In this document: piece after piece, positions 7,153 through 16,074 of the stretch
Position numbering within the stretch: position 1 is the first letter of the stretch
Layout: each line of letters opens with the position of its first letter
Assembly: GCF_003574445.1 (NCBI RefSeq)
Contig: NZ_KZ984566.1
Span: 55,768-119,767 of the forward strand
DNA from: Streptomyces sp. YIM 130001
Lineage (GTDB): Bacteria; Actinomycetota; Actinomycetes; Streptomycetales; Streptomycetaceae
Length of the DNA: 64,000 nt
Reading direction: 5' to 3'
Translations under genes and position numbers: made by a program
Notes under the pieces: model-generated
Told to the model about the DNA's origin: nothing
The model's database searches: none
The model's input: only the letters and a program-made list of their open reading frames with translations

Positions 7153-8784
7153 TTAACCGGGGTTGCCCGTCGACACCTCGAGGTCGAAGCCGACGTTCTC
7201 CTCCGGCATCTCGGAACCCTTCTTCGGGTACTGGTTGATCACCGCGCCCTTGCCGTACACCGCTTCGTCCGTGTAAGTGACGTTGTACTTCCAGTTCGCC
7301 GCCTTGAGGCAGTCCTTCACCGAGTCGATGTGGATGTACTGGAAGGCCGGCGCCTGGATGGTGTTCGGGTCGGTGCCCTCCATCGGGTCCGTGCACTTCT
7401 CGGCGTCGATGATCTTCGTCTTGTCCGCGGGCTTGTGCCCGGCCACCGGGCCCGAGCTCTCCTTGTCGCCGCCGCCCTTGCCGCCGCCTTCGTCGTCGCC
7501 GTTCATGGAGATCGCGGCGATCAGGCCACCGATGGCCAGCAGCGCCACGGCGATGGAGCCGACGATGACCGGCATGTTCCGCTTGCTGCCACCGTTCCCG
7601 CCGTGCCCGCCGACGCTCGTGCTGCCCGCCTGCGGAGACAGGGTGTACGGCGGCGGGGTCTGCGCGCCACCGCCCTGCTGGTACGCGCCGGGCGCGGGAG
7701 TCTGGTAGCCGCCCTGCTGCGGGTAGCCGTACCCCGGCGCGGGGGCGGGAGTCGGCTGTCCGTAGGGGCCCGGCTGGTACGGCGTCTGGACGCTGCCGGA
7801 CGGCGGCTGTGCGGAGGACTGGTCGAGCGGCGGGAAGACGGCCGAGCCGACGCCGCCGCCGTTCGACGTCTGCTGGCCGGGGACGATGCTCGGCGGTGTG
7901 GCGTGGAACGACTGGGCGACGCGCAGGCACTCGTCCCGCATGGCCTCGGCCGTGGGGAAGCGTTCGTTCGGGTTCTTCTTCAGTGCGCGGGCGACCAGGG
8001 CGTCGACGGCCGGCGGGAGTGCGCGGTTGATCGAGGACGGAGCGACGGGCTCCTCCTGGACGTGCGCGTACGCGATGGCCAGCGGCGAGTCCGCCTCGAA
8101 CGGCAGCCGTCCGGTGACCAGTTGGAAGAGCATGATGCCGACCGAGTACAGGTCGGACCGGGCGTCCACGCCGCGGCCGAGCGCCTGCTCGGGCGACAGG
8201 TACTGCGGCGTGCCCACGACCATGCCGGTCTGTGTCATGGAGGTGACGCCGGACTGCATCGCGCGGGCGATGCCGAAGTCCATCACCTTGACCACGTTCC
8301 GCTTGGTCATCATGACGTTGCCCGGCTTGATGTCGCGGTGGACCAGGCCCATCTCGTGGCTGATCTCGAGCGCGGCGAGCACATCGGCGGTGATCTTCAG
8401 CGCCTGGTCGGTGGGCATCGCGCCGTGCTGCGCGACGGACGTGTCGAGCACCGAGCCGAGCGGCTGTCCCTCGACGTACTCCATGACGATGTACGGCATG
8501 GTGCCGCCGTCGAGGTCGTCCTCGCCGGTGTCGAAGACCGAGACGATGTTGGTGTGCGTGAGCTTCGCCACGGACTGCGCCTCGCGGCGGAAGCGCTCCC
8601 GGAACGACTGCTCGCGCCCCAACTCCGTGTGCAGCGTCTTGATCGCGACCTGGCGGTCGAGCACCGAGTCGTACGCGAGGTGCACCGACGCCATGCCACC
8701 CTCGCCGAGGAGGTCCCGCAGCTGGTACCGGCCACCGGCGAGCGAGCGCCCCGCGTACCGGCTGTGTGCGCCGTCCTGGCTCAT
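7153..8784 (-). CDS. Membrane Ser/Thr protein kinase with PASTA-like extracellular domain
   Basis: Hanks-type kinase (PknB-like). The catalytic domain covers about residues 17-280: glycine loop GEGGMASV, lysine in VAIKTL, HRDIKPGN, DFGIAR and PQYLSPEQ, all present, so it should be active. A 120-residue Pro/Gly/Gln/Tyr-rich juxtamembrane linker leads to one membrane helix (about residues 404-426). Outside are an acidic Gly-rich spacer and a single ~85-residue PASTA-like domain (KDCLKAANWKYNVTY, GAVINQYPKKGSEMP), a fold that binds peptidoglycan fragments or beta-lactams in related kinases. ATG 8784 is chosen for the upstream GGGGGA and because the 38 residues before it are not kinase-like. It diverges from a second kinase at 9174. 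Confidence 0.93.
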   Translation of the reverse strand: MSQDGAHSRYAGRSLAGGRYQLRDLLGEGGMASVHLAYDSVLDRQVAIKTLHTELGREQSFRERFRREAQSVAKLTHTNIVSVFDTGEDDLDGGTMPYIVMEYVEGQPLGSVLDTSVAQHGAMPTDQALKITADVLAALEISHEMGLVHRDIKPGNVMMTKRNVVKVMDFGIARAMQSGVTSMTQTGMVVGTPQYLSPEQALGRGVDARSDLYSVGIMLFQLVTGRLPFEADSPLAIAYAHVQEEPVAPSSINRALPPAVDALVARALKKNPNERFPTAEAMRDECLRVAQSFHATPPSIVPGQQTSNGGGVGSAVFPPLDQSSAQPPSGSVQTPYQPGPYGQPTPAPAPGYGYPQQGGYQTPAPGAYQQGGGAQTPPPYTLSPQAGSTSVGGHGGNGGSKRNMPVIVGSIAVALLAIGGLIAAISMNGDDEGGGKGGGDKESSGPVAGHKPADKTKIIDAEKCTDPMEGTDPNTIQAPAFQYIHIDSVKDCLKAANWKYNVTYTDEAVYGKGAVINQYPKKGSEMPEENVGFDLEVSTGNPG

Positions 8785-9173
8785 GTCTGTGCGTCCCCCA
8801 TCAGCGCTGTGGCGCGGATGCGTCCCGGTGAGGGTGCGCGTCCTGCTGCGCGAAGATCTCTGCTTATTGCGGCCAAGTCTGCCGTAGGCCCCGGACACGT
8901 CAAGCCGGGTGCCCGTTCCGTGACCGTACGCACAAGAAGCGTCTCGGAAGCGTTACCGACTTGCCACATGATTTGCCCGGCCCGGCCGGACCACGGTTTG
9001 ATGACCGGTCCATCTCGGGACGGCCTGCTGATTCGAGGCTGTAGCGTGGGCCGGCAGGGACTGTACCTTCACATGCCGTATGCAGGTGGGGCACGGACCG
9101 ATGCGGCCAGACGCTCCCCCGGACGTTGTCCGGGGACCCTCCAAGACTCCACAGGAAACGACGGCGAGGACCG
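8785..9173. promoter_or_regulatory. Divergent promoter region of the two kinase genes
   Basis: 389 bases without a gene between divergent kinase starts; both promoters must lie here, but I see no convincing -10/-35 pair. CCCCGGAC (9117-9124) and GTCCGGGG (9128-9135) form an 8-bp hairpin with a 3-base loop, 38 bases before the 9174 start, probably in the 5' leader of the second kinase. The ribosome site GAGGA at 9166-9170 lies clear of it. Confidence 0.5.
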
Positions 9174-10721
9174 ATGGACCAGCACGGCGCCCAGGGCCCG
9201 TCCGACCCGGACGCGGCTGGCGACGGCATGTCAGACGCGCCTGAGCTGTGGGGCAATGGTGGCCTCGTCGGGGACGGCCGTTACCGGCTGACCCGCCGGC
9301 TCGGCCGCGGTGGAATGGCAGAGGTCTTCGCCGCCGAGGACGTGCGGCTCGGGCGCACGGTGGCGGTCAAGCTGCTGCGCACGGATCTGGCCGAGGACCC
9401 GGTGTCCAAGGCGCGCTTCACGCGCGAGGCGCAGTCGGTCGCCGGCCTCAACCACCATGCGGTGGTGGCCGTTTACGACTCCGGTGAGGACTTCATCGGC
9501 GGCAACACCATCCCGTACATCGTGATGGAGATCGTCGAAGGCCGTACGATCCGCGATCTGTTGCTCAACGCGGAGGCGCCCGGCCCCGAGCAGGCGCTGA
9601 TCATCGTCTCCGGTGTCCTCGAGGCGCTGGCGTACTCGCACCAGCACGGCATCGTGCACCGCGACATCAAGCCCGCGAACGTGATCATCACCGACACCGG
9701 TGCGGTGAAGGTGATGGACTTCGGCATCGCCCGCGCCCTGCACGGTGCGTCGAACACCATGACGCAGACCGGCATGGTGATGGGTACCCCGCAGTACCTG
9801 TCCCCCGAGCAGGCTCTCGGCAAGGCCGTCGACCACCGCTCGGACCTCTACGCCACCGGCTGTCTGCTGTACGAACTGCTCGCGCTGCGGCCCCCCTTCA
9901 TGGGTGAGACGCCGCTGTCCGTGGTCTACCAGCACGTCCAGGACATGCCCGTCCCGCCGTCGGAGATGTCGGACGGGGTTCCGCCGGAGCTGAACGGCCT
10001 GGTGATGCGGTCGCTCGCCAAGGATCCGGACGACCGGTTCCAGAGCGCCGAGGAGATGCGGGGCCTGGTCCAGTACGGCCTGCAGATGCTGCAGGAGCAG
10101 GGCGGCCACACCGGGACCTGGAACACCGGTCCGGTGGACATGCACGAGGGTGGCAACACTCCGGCGATGGGTGTCGCGGGCGCCACGGCCATGCAGCACC
10201 CGGGCGACAACGGCACCTCGCAGTTCAACCAGCCGATGCTGCGTCCGCCGGGTGACGACGACGGCGGGTTCGAGGGCGGACGCCGTGGCGGTGGCCGTGG
10301 ACGTGGCCGCGGCCGGATGTGGATCGTCGCGCTGCTCGCCCTGATCGCGATCGGTGCCGGTATCGCCTTCGCGCTGTCGAAGGACGACAAGGATCCGAAG
10401 AAGCCGGAGCCCTCGCCGTCGGTGTCGCAGTCGAAGACGGACAAGAAGACCGACGAGCCGACCGACGAGGAGACGACGCAGGAGGAGACGGACCCGGGGA
10501 GTGTCGGGGGCCAGGGCGATTACACGCCGCCTCCGACGAACGACACTCCGACCACCGACCCGACGCCGACGGAGACCGAGACGACCGAGGACCCGGACCC
10601 GACGCCGACGGAGACCGAGACGACCGAGGACCCGGACCCGACGAAGACCGACGATCCGCCCACGGATCCGCCGGACACGGAGGAACCGCCGGAGGACGGC
10701 GTCACCGGCGGCGGGGAGTAG
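9174..10721 (+). CDS. Membrane Ser/Thr protein kinase with Thr/Pro/Glu-repeat tail
   Basis: Second Hanks-type kinase, 515 residues. Kinase motifs are complete (GRGGMAEVF, VAVKLL, HRDIKPANVI, DFGIAR, PQYLSPEQ) in about residues 24-290. A linker with a Gly/Arg-rich end precedes one membrane helix (about residues 382-401). The outer part has no folded domain: a Lys/Asp/Thr/Pro/Glu-rich stalk containing a tandem 13-residue repeat (TPTETETTEDPDP, twice; the DNA repeat spans about 10561-10638). Unlike its divergent neighbour it lacks PASTA, so the two should sense different signals or this one may depend on a partner. ATG 9174 follows GAGGA with good spacing. Confidence 0.93.
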   Translation: MDQHGAQGPSDPDAAGDGMSDAPELWGNGGLVGDGRYRLTRRLGRGGMAEVFAAEDVRLGRTVAVKLLRTDLAEDPVSKARFTREAQSVAGLNHHAVVAVYDSGEDFIGGNTIPYIVMEIVEGRTIRDLLLNAEAPGPEQALIIVSGVLEALAYSHQHGIVHRDIKPANVIITDTGAVKVMDFGIARALHGASNTMTQTGMVMGTPQYLSPEQALGKAVDHRSDLYATGCLLYELLALRPPFMGETPLSVVYQHVQDMPVPPSEMSDGVPPELNGLVMRSLAKDPDDRFQSAEEMRGLVQYGLQMLQEQGGHTGTWNTGPVDMHEGGNTPAMGVAGATAMQHPGDNGTSQFNQPMLRPPGDDDGGFEGGRRGGGRGRGRGRMWIVALLALIAIGAGIAFALSKDDKDPKKPEPSPSVSQSKTDKKTDEPTDEETTQEETDPGSVGGQGDYTPPPTNDTPTTDPTPTETETTEDPDPTPTETETTEDPDPTKTDDPPTDPPDTEEPPEDGVTGGGE

Positions 10722-10760
10722 TCCCGAGCCGGGGCGTCGGGAGCCGGAGCGTTCGTCCCT

Positions 10761-10778
10761 CCCACGCCGGCGCGTGGG
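10761..10778. terminator. Hairpin between convergent kinase and flavoprotein genes
   Basis: CCCACGC (10761-10767) pairs with GCGTGGG (10772-10778) around CGGC. It lies in the 66-base gap between convergent stops at 10721 and 10788 and may terminate both transcripts. Confidence 0.5.
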
Positions 10779-10787
10779 GATGCGCGG

Positions 10788-11234
10788 TCAGGCGCGCGGG
10801 ACCGCCCGCTCGTAGCCGCCGTCGACCCGGTGCACGCCGATGACCTGCGGAGAGACGCGCAGGTAGACGGGGTCGAAGGCCTCGCCGTCGACGTGCTCGG
10901 GGGCCGGGCCGAACTGCTCGATCTGCTCCGGCGTCGGCGTGATCGTCCGGCAGGTTCCGACCATCTGGACGGACCAGAGCCCGTCCGGGCCGGCCGCGTC
11001 GCCCAGATTGTCCGCGCCGTACGCGACCACGGTGCCCTCGCAGGCCTGGTGGTACCCGAATCCCCTGTGCAGGCGCAGGATCACGCCGGGCGGTGTGTCC
11101 GGACCCGTGTCGGCCACGATGTGCCGGGTGACGGCCAGGAACGGGAGGGCGCGCATGCTCGCCGCGATGCGACCGTAGGGGGTCGTGCGGAGCAGCGCGA
11201 CGGCGCGGAGTTCCTCGGGGGACATGGTTTCCAC
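10788..11234 (-). CDS. Pyridoxamine 5'-phosphate oxidase-family flavin-binding protein
   Basis: Small (148-residue) split-barrel protein resembling the PNPOx-like FMN/F420-binding superfamily: an opening helix (SPEELRAVALLRTTPYGRIAAS), then beta strands ALPFLAVTRHIVA, VILRLHRGFGY, GTVVAYGADNL and GLWSVQMVGTCR in the order of that fold. Members include heme-degrading and F420-dependent enzymes as well as true oxidases, so no substrate is proposed. The first ATG (11234) is used; ATG 11225 is an alternative. Upstream, toward the response regulator stop at 11347, there are 112 bases with no other feature. Confidence 0.75.
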   Translation of the reverse strand: METMSPEELRAVALLRTTPYGRIAASMRALPFLAVTRHIVADTGPDTPPGVILRLHRGFGYHQACEGTVVAYGADNLGDAAGPDGLWSVQMVGTCRTITPTPEQIEQFGPAPEHVDGEAFDPVYLRVSPQVIGVHRVDGGYERAVPRA

Positions 11235-11346
11235 GATCGGGGACGGGCCGGGAGCCGGGGAAGGGGACCACGCCCCGAGGACTCGGGACGTTGGTCCCGA
11301 TTATTCGACGGCGGACCCGTCGCGCGGCGGATCGCCCGCCGTCCCG

Positions 11347-12006
11347 TCAGCGCCTCTCGGCCTGCATGCGGGCCACGTACGCGGCGGCCTGGGAGCGGCG
11401 TTCCATCCCCAACTTGGAGAGCAGGCTGGAGACGTAGTTCTTGATCGTCTTCTCGGCGAGGTGCAGGTTCTCGCCGATCGCGCGGTTCGTCATGCCCTCG
11501 CCGATCAGGTCGAGGATCCTGCGCTCCTGGTCGGTGAGGCCGGCCAGGCGTTCGTCGCCCTTGGGGCTGTTCCCGTCGCGCAGCCGCTCCAGTACGCGGG
11601 CGGTGGCGACCGGGTCGAGCAGGGACTTGCCGGCGGCGACGTCGCGGACCGCGGAGAGCAGTTCGTTGCCGCGGATGGCCTTGAGGACGTAGCCCGAGGC
11701 GCCCGCCATGATCGCGTCGAAGAGTGCCTCGTCGTCGGCGAACGAGGTGAGCATCAGGCAGTGGATGTTCTCGTCGCGCGAGCGGATGTCCCGGCACACC
11801 TCGACGCCGGTGCCGTCGGGCAGGCGTACGTCGAGGACGGCCACGTCGGGACGGGTGGCGGGGATGCGGACCAGGGCGTCGGCGGCCGTGCCGGCCTCGC
11901 CGACGACCTCGATGTCCGATTCCACGGAGAGCAGCTCGTGAACACCACGACGGACCACTTCATGGTCATCAAGCAGGAATACCGTGATTTTTCCGTCTAC
12001 AGGCAC
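11347..12006 (-). CDS. NarL/LuxR-family response regulator
   Basis: Two-domain response regulator of 219 residues. The receiver domain has the acidic pair LLDDHEV near residue 10, the phosphoacceptor Asp in AVLDVRLPDG near residue 54 and the TSFAD switch region; the C-terminus is a LuxR-type HTH (LTDQERRILDLIGEGMTNRAIGE followed by KTIKNYVSSLLSKLGM). It resembles the DevR/NarL branch. GTG 12006 is taken as start because the receiver fold begins four residues later; an upstream extension in frame is not domain-like. No histidine kinase is adjacent, so it is an orphan here. It diverges from the bkd operon and may regulate it, but that is inference from position. Confidence 0.88.
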   Translation of the reverse strand: MPVDGKITVFLLDDHEVVRRGVHELLSVESDIEVVGEAGTAADALVRIPATRPDVAVLDVRLPDGTGVEVCRDIRSRDENIHCLMLTSFADDEALFDAIMAGASGYVLKAIRGNELLSAVRDVAAGKSLLDPVATARVLERLRDGNSPKGDERLAGLTDQERRILDLIGEGMTNRAIGENLHLAEKTIKNYVSSLLSKLGMERRSQAAAYVARMQAERR

Positions 12007-12356
12007 GCCGCCAGTCTCACACACGGAGTCTTCCAATGCTCTGGGGGACCGGGATAACGTGCCGGTGTTCCGGCCCCCTGCAAGGCTGTGACCAGTACGT
12101 GTTCCCGTTGACTCGAATTTACTTGGAAATCCAAGCAAAATTGCAGGTCAGATGGGGTTTCGCAGAAGTGCGGGGCTCTGGGTAACGTGCTGATTGCAGG
12201 GTGCTTGCCGGGACGCCTGTCACGCCTGTTCCGGCCGGCCGCACCCACCCCGTGCGCCGGTACGGAACGGGTGAGCCTCCCCCGGGCCCGCAAGGACCTG
12301 GGGGTACCCCCCGGTTCCCGGCCGATCCCGGGTATCGGACCGACGGAGGAGCACAC
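12007..12356. promoter_or_regulatory. Divergent region of response regulator and bkd operon, with a 14-bp dyad
   Basis: 350 gene-free bases. CTTGGAAATCCAAG at 12122-12135 is a 6-bp inverted repeat with AA spacer in a locally A/T-rich patch. ATTGCAGG occurs twice, near 12140 and 12194. These are candidate binding sites for a regulator of branched-chain 2-oxoacid dehydrogenase genes; Lrp/AsnC-type proteins control bkd genes in some streptomycetes, but none is encoded nearby. The bkd E1 alpha ribosome site (GGAGGA) lies at the right end. Confidence 0.4.
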
Positions 12357-13514
12357 GTGACCGTGGACAGCACCGCCGCGCGCAAGCCTCGCCGCACCGG
12401 CGGCAAGCGCGCATCCGCCAAGAAGACGGCGGAGCAGGGCGCACAGCCCGACCTCGTACAGCTGCTGACGCCCGAAGGAAAGCGCGTCGAGCACCCTGAG
12501 TACTCCATCGACCTCACGCCCGACGAGCTGCGTGGGCTCTATCGGGACATGGTTCTGACCCGGCAGTTCGACGCCGAGGCGACCGCGCTGCAGCGGCAGG
12601 GCGAACTGGGTCTGTGGGCGTCGCTGCTCGGCCAGGAGGCCGCCCAGATCGGCTCCGGCCGGGCCACCCGCGAGGACGACTACGTCTTCCCGACCTACCG
12701 CGAGCACGGTGTCGCCTGGTGCCGGGGCGTCGACCCGGTGAACCTGCTCGGCATGTTCCGCGGCGTCAACAACGGCGGCTGGGACCCGAACACCAACAAC
12801 TTCCAGCTGTACACGATCGTCATCGGCTCGCAGGCGCTGCACGCGACCGGCTACGCGATGGGTGTCACCAAGGACGGCGCGGACTCCGCGGTCATCGCGT
12901 ACTTCGGTGACGGCGCGTCCAGCCAGGGCGATGTGGCCGAGGCGTTCACGTTCTCCGCGGTGTACAACGCGCCGGTCGTGTTCTTCTGCCAGAACAACCA
13001 GTGGGCGATCTCGGAGCCGACCGAGAAGCAGACCAGGGTGCCGCTGTACCAGCGCGCGCAGGGCTACGGCTTCCCCGGCGTCCGGGTGGACGGCAACGAC
13101 GTGCTCGCCTGCCTCGCCGTCACCCGGTCCGCGCTCGAGCGGGCCCGCCGCGGTGAGGGCCCCACCCTCGTCGAGGCGTTCACGTACCGGATGGGTGCGC
13201 ACACCACATCGGACGACCCGACCAAGTACCGGCGGGACGAGGAGCGGGAGGCGTGGGAGGCCAAGGACCCGATCCTGCGGCTGCGCGCCTACCTGGAGGG
13301 CGAGAAGCTCGCCGACGACGCCTTCTTCGCGGAGCTCGAGGACGAGAGCGAGAAGCTCGGCAAGCACGTCCGCGAGACGGTCAGGGCGATGCCCGACCCC
13401 GACATGATGGCGATCTTCGAGAACGTCTACGCGGACGGGAGCGCCCTCGTCGACGAGGAGCGCGCCCAGTTCGCCGCCTACCAGGCGTCGTTCGCCGACG
13501 GGGAGGTCAAGTAA
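12357..13514 (+). CDS. bkdA: Branched-chain 2-oxoacid dehydrogenase E1 subunit alpha
   Basis: Alpha chain of a heterotetrameric thiamine-diphosphate E1 that decarboxylates 2-oxo acids. The ThDP motif GDGASSQGD begins near residue 184 and closes with QNNQWAIS about 28 residues later. In streptomycetes this arrangement (separate alpha and beta E1 genes followed by E2) makes branched acyl-CoA starters for fatty acids and polyketides; pyruvate as substrate cannot be excluded. GTG 12357 is preceded by GGAGGA and opens with a basic ~30-residue leader. E1 beta follows 2 bases after the stop. The symbol is one of several used (bkdA, bkdF, bkdA2). Confidence 0.9.
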   Translation: MTVDSTAARKPRRTGGKRASAKKTAEQGAQPDLVQLLTPEGKRVEHPEYSIDLTPDELRGLYRDMVLTRQFDAEATALQRQGELGLWASLLGQEAAQIGSGRATREDDYVFPTYREHGVAWCRGVDPVNLLGMFRGVNNGGWDPNTNNFQLYTIVIGSQALHATGYAMGVTKDGADSAVIAYFGDGASSQGDVAEAFTFSAVYNAPVVFFCQNNQWAISEPTEKQTRVPLYQRAQGYGFPGVRVDGNDVLACLAVTRSALERARRGEGPTLVEAFTYRMGAHTTSDDPTKYRRDEEREAWEAKDPILRLRAYLEGEKLADDAFFAELEDESEKLGKHVRETVRAMPDPDMMAIFENVYADGSALVDEERAQFAAYQASFADGEVK

Positions 13515-13516
13515 CC

Positions 13517-14497
13517 ATGGCTGCAGTCAAGATGGCGCTCGCCAAGGCGGTCAACGAGTCGCTGCGCAAGGCGCTCGACACCGACCCCAAGGTCCTCGTC
13601 ATGGGCGAGGACGTCGGCAAGCTCGGCGGTGTCTTCCGGGTCACCGACGGTCTGCAGAAGGACTTCGGCGAGGACCGGGTGATCGACACCCCGCTCGCCG
13701 AGTCCGGCATCGTGGGCACCGCGATCGGCCTCGCGCTGCGCGGCTACCGGCCGGTGGTGGAGATCCAGTTCGACGGGTTCGTCTTCCCGGCGTACGACCA
13801 GATCGTGACGCAGCTGGCGAAGATGCACGCGCGGTCGCTGGGCAAGGTGAAGCTGCCGGTCGTCATCCGGATCCCCTACGGCGGTGGCATCGGCGCGGTC
13901 GAGCACCACTCGGAGTCGCCGGAGGCGCTGTTCGCGCACGTGGCGGGCCTGAAGGTGGTCTCGCCGTCCAACCCGGCGGACGCGTACTGGATGATGCAGC
14001 AGGCCATCCAGAGCGACGACCCGGTGATCTTCTTCGAGCCGAAGCGGCGGTACTGGGACAAGGGCGAGGTCGACACGGAGGCGTTCCCGGGGCCGCTGCA
14101 CAGCGCGCGCCGGGTGCGCGAGGGCACGGATCTGACCCTGGTCGCGTACGGGCCGATGGTGAAGGTCTGTCTCGAGGCGGCCGCGGCCGCCGAGGAGGAG
14201 GGCCGGTCGATCGAGGTGATCGATCTGCGCTCGATGTCGCCGATCGACTTCGACACGGTGCAGGCCTCGGTCGAGCGGACGGGCCGGCTCGTCGTGGTGC
14301 ACGAGGCGCCGGTGTTCTACGGAAGCGGTGCGGAGATCGCCGCGCGGATCACCGAGCGGTGTTTCTACCACCTGGAGGCGCCCGTGCTGCGGGTCGGCGG
14401 CTACCACGCCCCGTACCCGCCGGCCCGTCTCGAGGACGAGTACCTGCCGGGTCTCGACCGGGTGCTCGAGGCCGTCGACCGCTCGCTGGCGTACTGA
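13517..14497 (+). CDS. bkdB: Branched-chain 2-oxoacid dehydrogenase E1 subunit beta
   Basis: Beta chain of E1 (326 residues), supplying part of the ThDP pocket and the subunit interface. Hallmarks are VLVMGEDVGKLGGVFRVTDGL, the PLAESGIVGTAIGLAL stretch, and the C-terminal transketolase-like domain (VIDLRSMSPIDFDTV, LVVVHEAPVFYGSGAEIAARI). The ATG at 13517 lies behind GGGGAGG inside the end of the alpha gene, so translation of the two is probably balanced. A longer open frame to 13253 merely runs through the alpha gene. Confidence 0.93.
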   Translation: MAAVKMALAKAVNESLRKALDTDPKVLVMGEDVGKLGGVFRVTDGLQKDFGEDRVIDTPLAESGIVGTAIGLALRGYRPVVEIQFDGFVFPAYDQIVTQLAKMHARSLGKVKLPVVIRIPYGGGIGAVEHHSESPEALFAHVAGLKVVSPSNPADAYWMMQQAIQSDDPVIFFEPKRRYWDKGEVDTEAFPGPLHSARRVREGTDLTLVAYGPMVKVCLEAAAAAEEEGRSIEVIDLRSMSPIDFDTVQASVERTGRLVVVHEAPVFYGSGAEIAARITERCFYHLEAPVLRVGGYHAPYPPARLEDEYLPGLDRVLEAVDRSLAY

Positions 14498-14507
14498 GGA
14501 GAGGGTC

Positions 14508-15953
14508 GTGACGACGATGAGTGCAGTGTCCGCAGCGTCTTCGGGAACCACCGACACCGCCCGGTACCGCGAGTTCAAGATGCCCGACGTGGGCGAGGGG
14601 CTCACCGAGGCCGAGATTCTGAAGTGGTACGTGCAGCCTGGCGACACCGTGACCGACGGTCAGGTGGTGTGCGAGGTGGAGACGGCGAAGGCGGCCGTCG
14701 AACTTCCCATTCCGTTCGACGGGTCGGTGCACGAGCTGCGCTTCCCCGAGGGGACGACGGTCGACGTCGGCCAGGTGATCATCACCGTGGACGTCGCGCC
14801 GGGTTCCGGGGATGCGCCCGCGGCAGAGGCCGAGCCCGCTGCTGCTGCTGCCGCCGCTGACGATGACGAAGAGCCGCAGGGCCGGCAGCCGGTGCTGGTC
14901 GGCTACGGGGTGGCGCAGAGTTCCACGAAGCGCCGGCCGCGTAAGGCTGCCGGGGCGGCGGAAGTCCCAGCTCCGGCGGAAGCTCCGGCTCCGGCGGTGA
15001 ACGGTCACGGGGCCGCCCAGAGCCCGGCGGGTTCGGCGGCCGCCTCGGGCGCCCGCGCGCTCGCGAAGCCGCCGGTACGCAAGCTGGCCAAGGACCTCGG
15101 CGTCGATCTGGCGAGCGTTGTACCGACCGGTGACGGCGGGATCGTCACCCGGGACGACGTGCACGCGGCCGCGGCGGCAGTCGCGCCGGCCACGGAACCG
15201 GTGCCCGAGCCCGCGCCGGTCCGGGCCGCGCAGCCCGCGGCAGAGGCGGACGCCCGCGAGACCCGTGTCCCGGTCAAGGGCGTACGGAAGGCGACCGCGC
15301 AGGCCATGGTCGACTCGGCGTTCAGCGCGCCGCACGTCACCGAGTTCGTCACGGTCGACGTGACACGGACGATGAAGCTGGTCGAGGAGCTCAAGGGCGA
15401 CAAGGACCTGGCGGGACTGCGGGTCAACCCGCTGCTGCTGATCGCCAAGGCCCTGCTGGTCGCCATCAAGCGGAATCCCGAGGTGAACGCGGCCTGGGAC
15501 GAGGCGAACCAGGAGATCGTCCACAAGCACTACGTGAACCTCGGGATCGCGGCGGCCACTCCGCGCGGCCTGCTCGTGCCGAACATCAAGGACGCGCACG
15601 CGCTGACGCTGCCGCAGCTCGCCGGGGAGTTGGGCGAGTTGATCGCGACGGCCCGTGACGGGAAGACGTCACCGGCCGCGATGCAGAACGGCACGGTCAC
15701 GATCACCAATGTGGGGGTGTTCGGCGTCGACACCGGCACACCGATCCTCAACCCCGGTGAGTCCGCGATCCTCGCGGTCGGCGCGATCAAGCCGCAGCCC
15801 TGGGTCCACAAGGGCAAGGTGAAGCCCCGTCAGGTGACCACGCTCGCGCTGTCCTTCGACCACCGGCTGGTCGACGGCGAGCTGGGCTCGAAGGTGCTCG
15901 CCGATGTGGCGGCGGTGCTCGAGCGCCCGAAGCGGCTCATCACCTGGGCCTGA
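14508..15953 (+). CDS. bkdC: Dihydrolipoamide acyltransferase E2 of the 2-oxoacid dehydrogenase
   Basis: E2 core of 481 residues with one lipoyl domain (about residues 22-97; lipoylated Lys near residue 60 in VETAKAAVE), an Ala/Pro linker, a peripheral-subunit-binding domain (about 183-220, VRKLAKDLGVDLASVVPTG) and the catalytic acetyltransferase domain (about 255-481) with the active-site motif DHRLVDG near residue 452. GTG 14508 follows GAGGAGAGG with 10 bases between genes. No E3 (dihydrolipoamide dehydrogenase) gene is present in the window, so E3 must come from elsewhere. Confidence 0.94.
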   Translation: MTTMSAVSAASSGTTDTARYREFKMPDVGEGLTEAEILKWYVQPGDTVTDGQVVCEVETAKAAVELPIPFDGSVHELRFPEGTTVDVGQVIITVDVAPGSGDAPAAEAEPAAAAAAADDDEEPQGRQPVLVGYGVAQSSTKRRPRKAAGAAEVPAPAEAPAPAVNGHGAAQSPAGSAAASGARALAKPPVRKLAKDLGVDLASVVPTGDGGIVTRDDVHAAAAAVAPATEPVPEPAPVRAAQPAAEADARETRVPVKGVRKATAQAMVDSAFSAPHVTEFVTVDVTRTMKLVEELKGDKDLAGLRVNPLLLIAKALLVAIKRNPEVNAAWDEANQEIVHKHYVNLGIAAATPRGLLVPNIKDAHALTLPQLAGELGELIATARDGKTSPAAMQNGTVTITNVGVFGVDTGTPILNPGESAILAVGAIKPQPWVHKGKVKPRQVTTLALSFDHRLVDGELGSKVLADVAAVLERPKRLITWA

Positions 15954-16014
15954 CCGGAAGCGTCCGGGTCGTCCTCCACCTCGGGGGGCGACCTGGCGGC
16001 GATGTCGGCTCAGT

Positions 16015-16074
16015 GGCGGCCGTTCGGTACGTCGGGCGGCCGTTCCGTACGTCGGGCGGCCGGTTTCCACTTCA
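16015..16074. repeat. 20-bp tandem repeat at the 3' end of the reductase gene
   Basis: Units 16015-16034 and 16035-16054 (GGCGGCCGTTCGGTACGTCG and a copy with one change) are followed by a diverged third unit 16055-16074, and the pattern continues weakly to about 16097. The array runs across the stop codon of the reductase gene (16072-16074, complement), so the last codons of that protein are repeat-derived. Confidence 0.8.

Noticed and set aside
6424..9291. 955-residue plus-strand frame
   Set aside because: Runs out of frame over bpa and antisense to the kinase gene; typical high-GC shadow of real genes.
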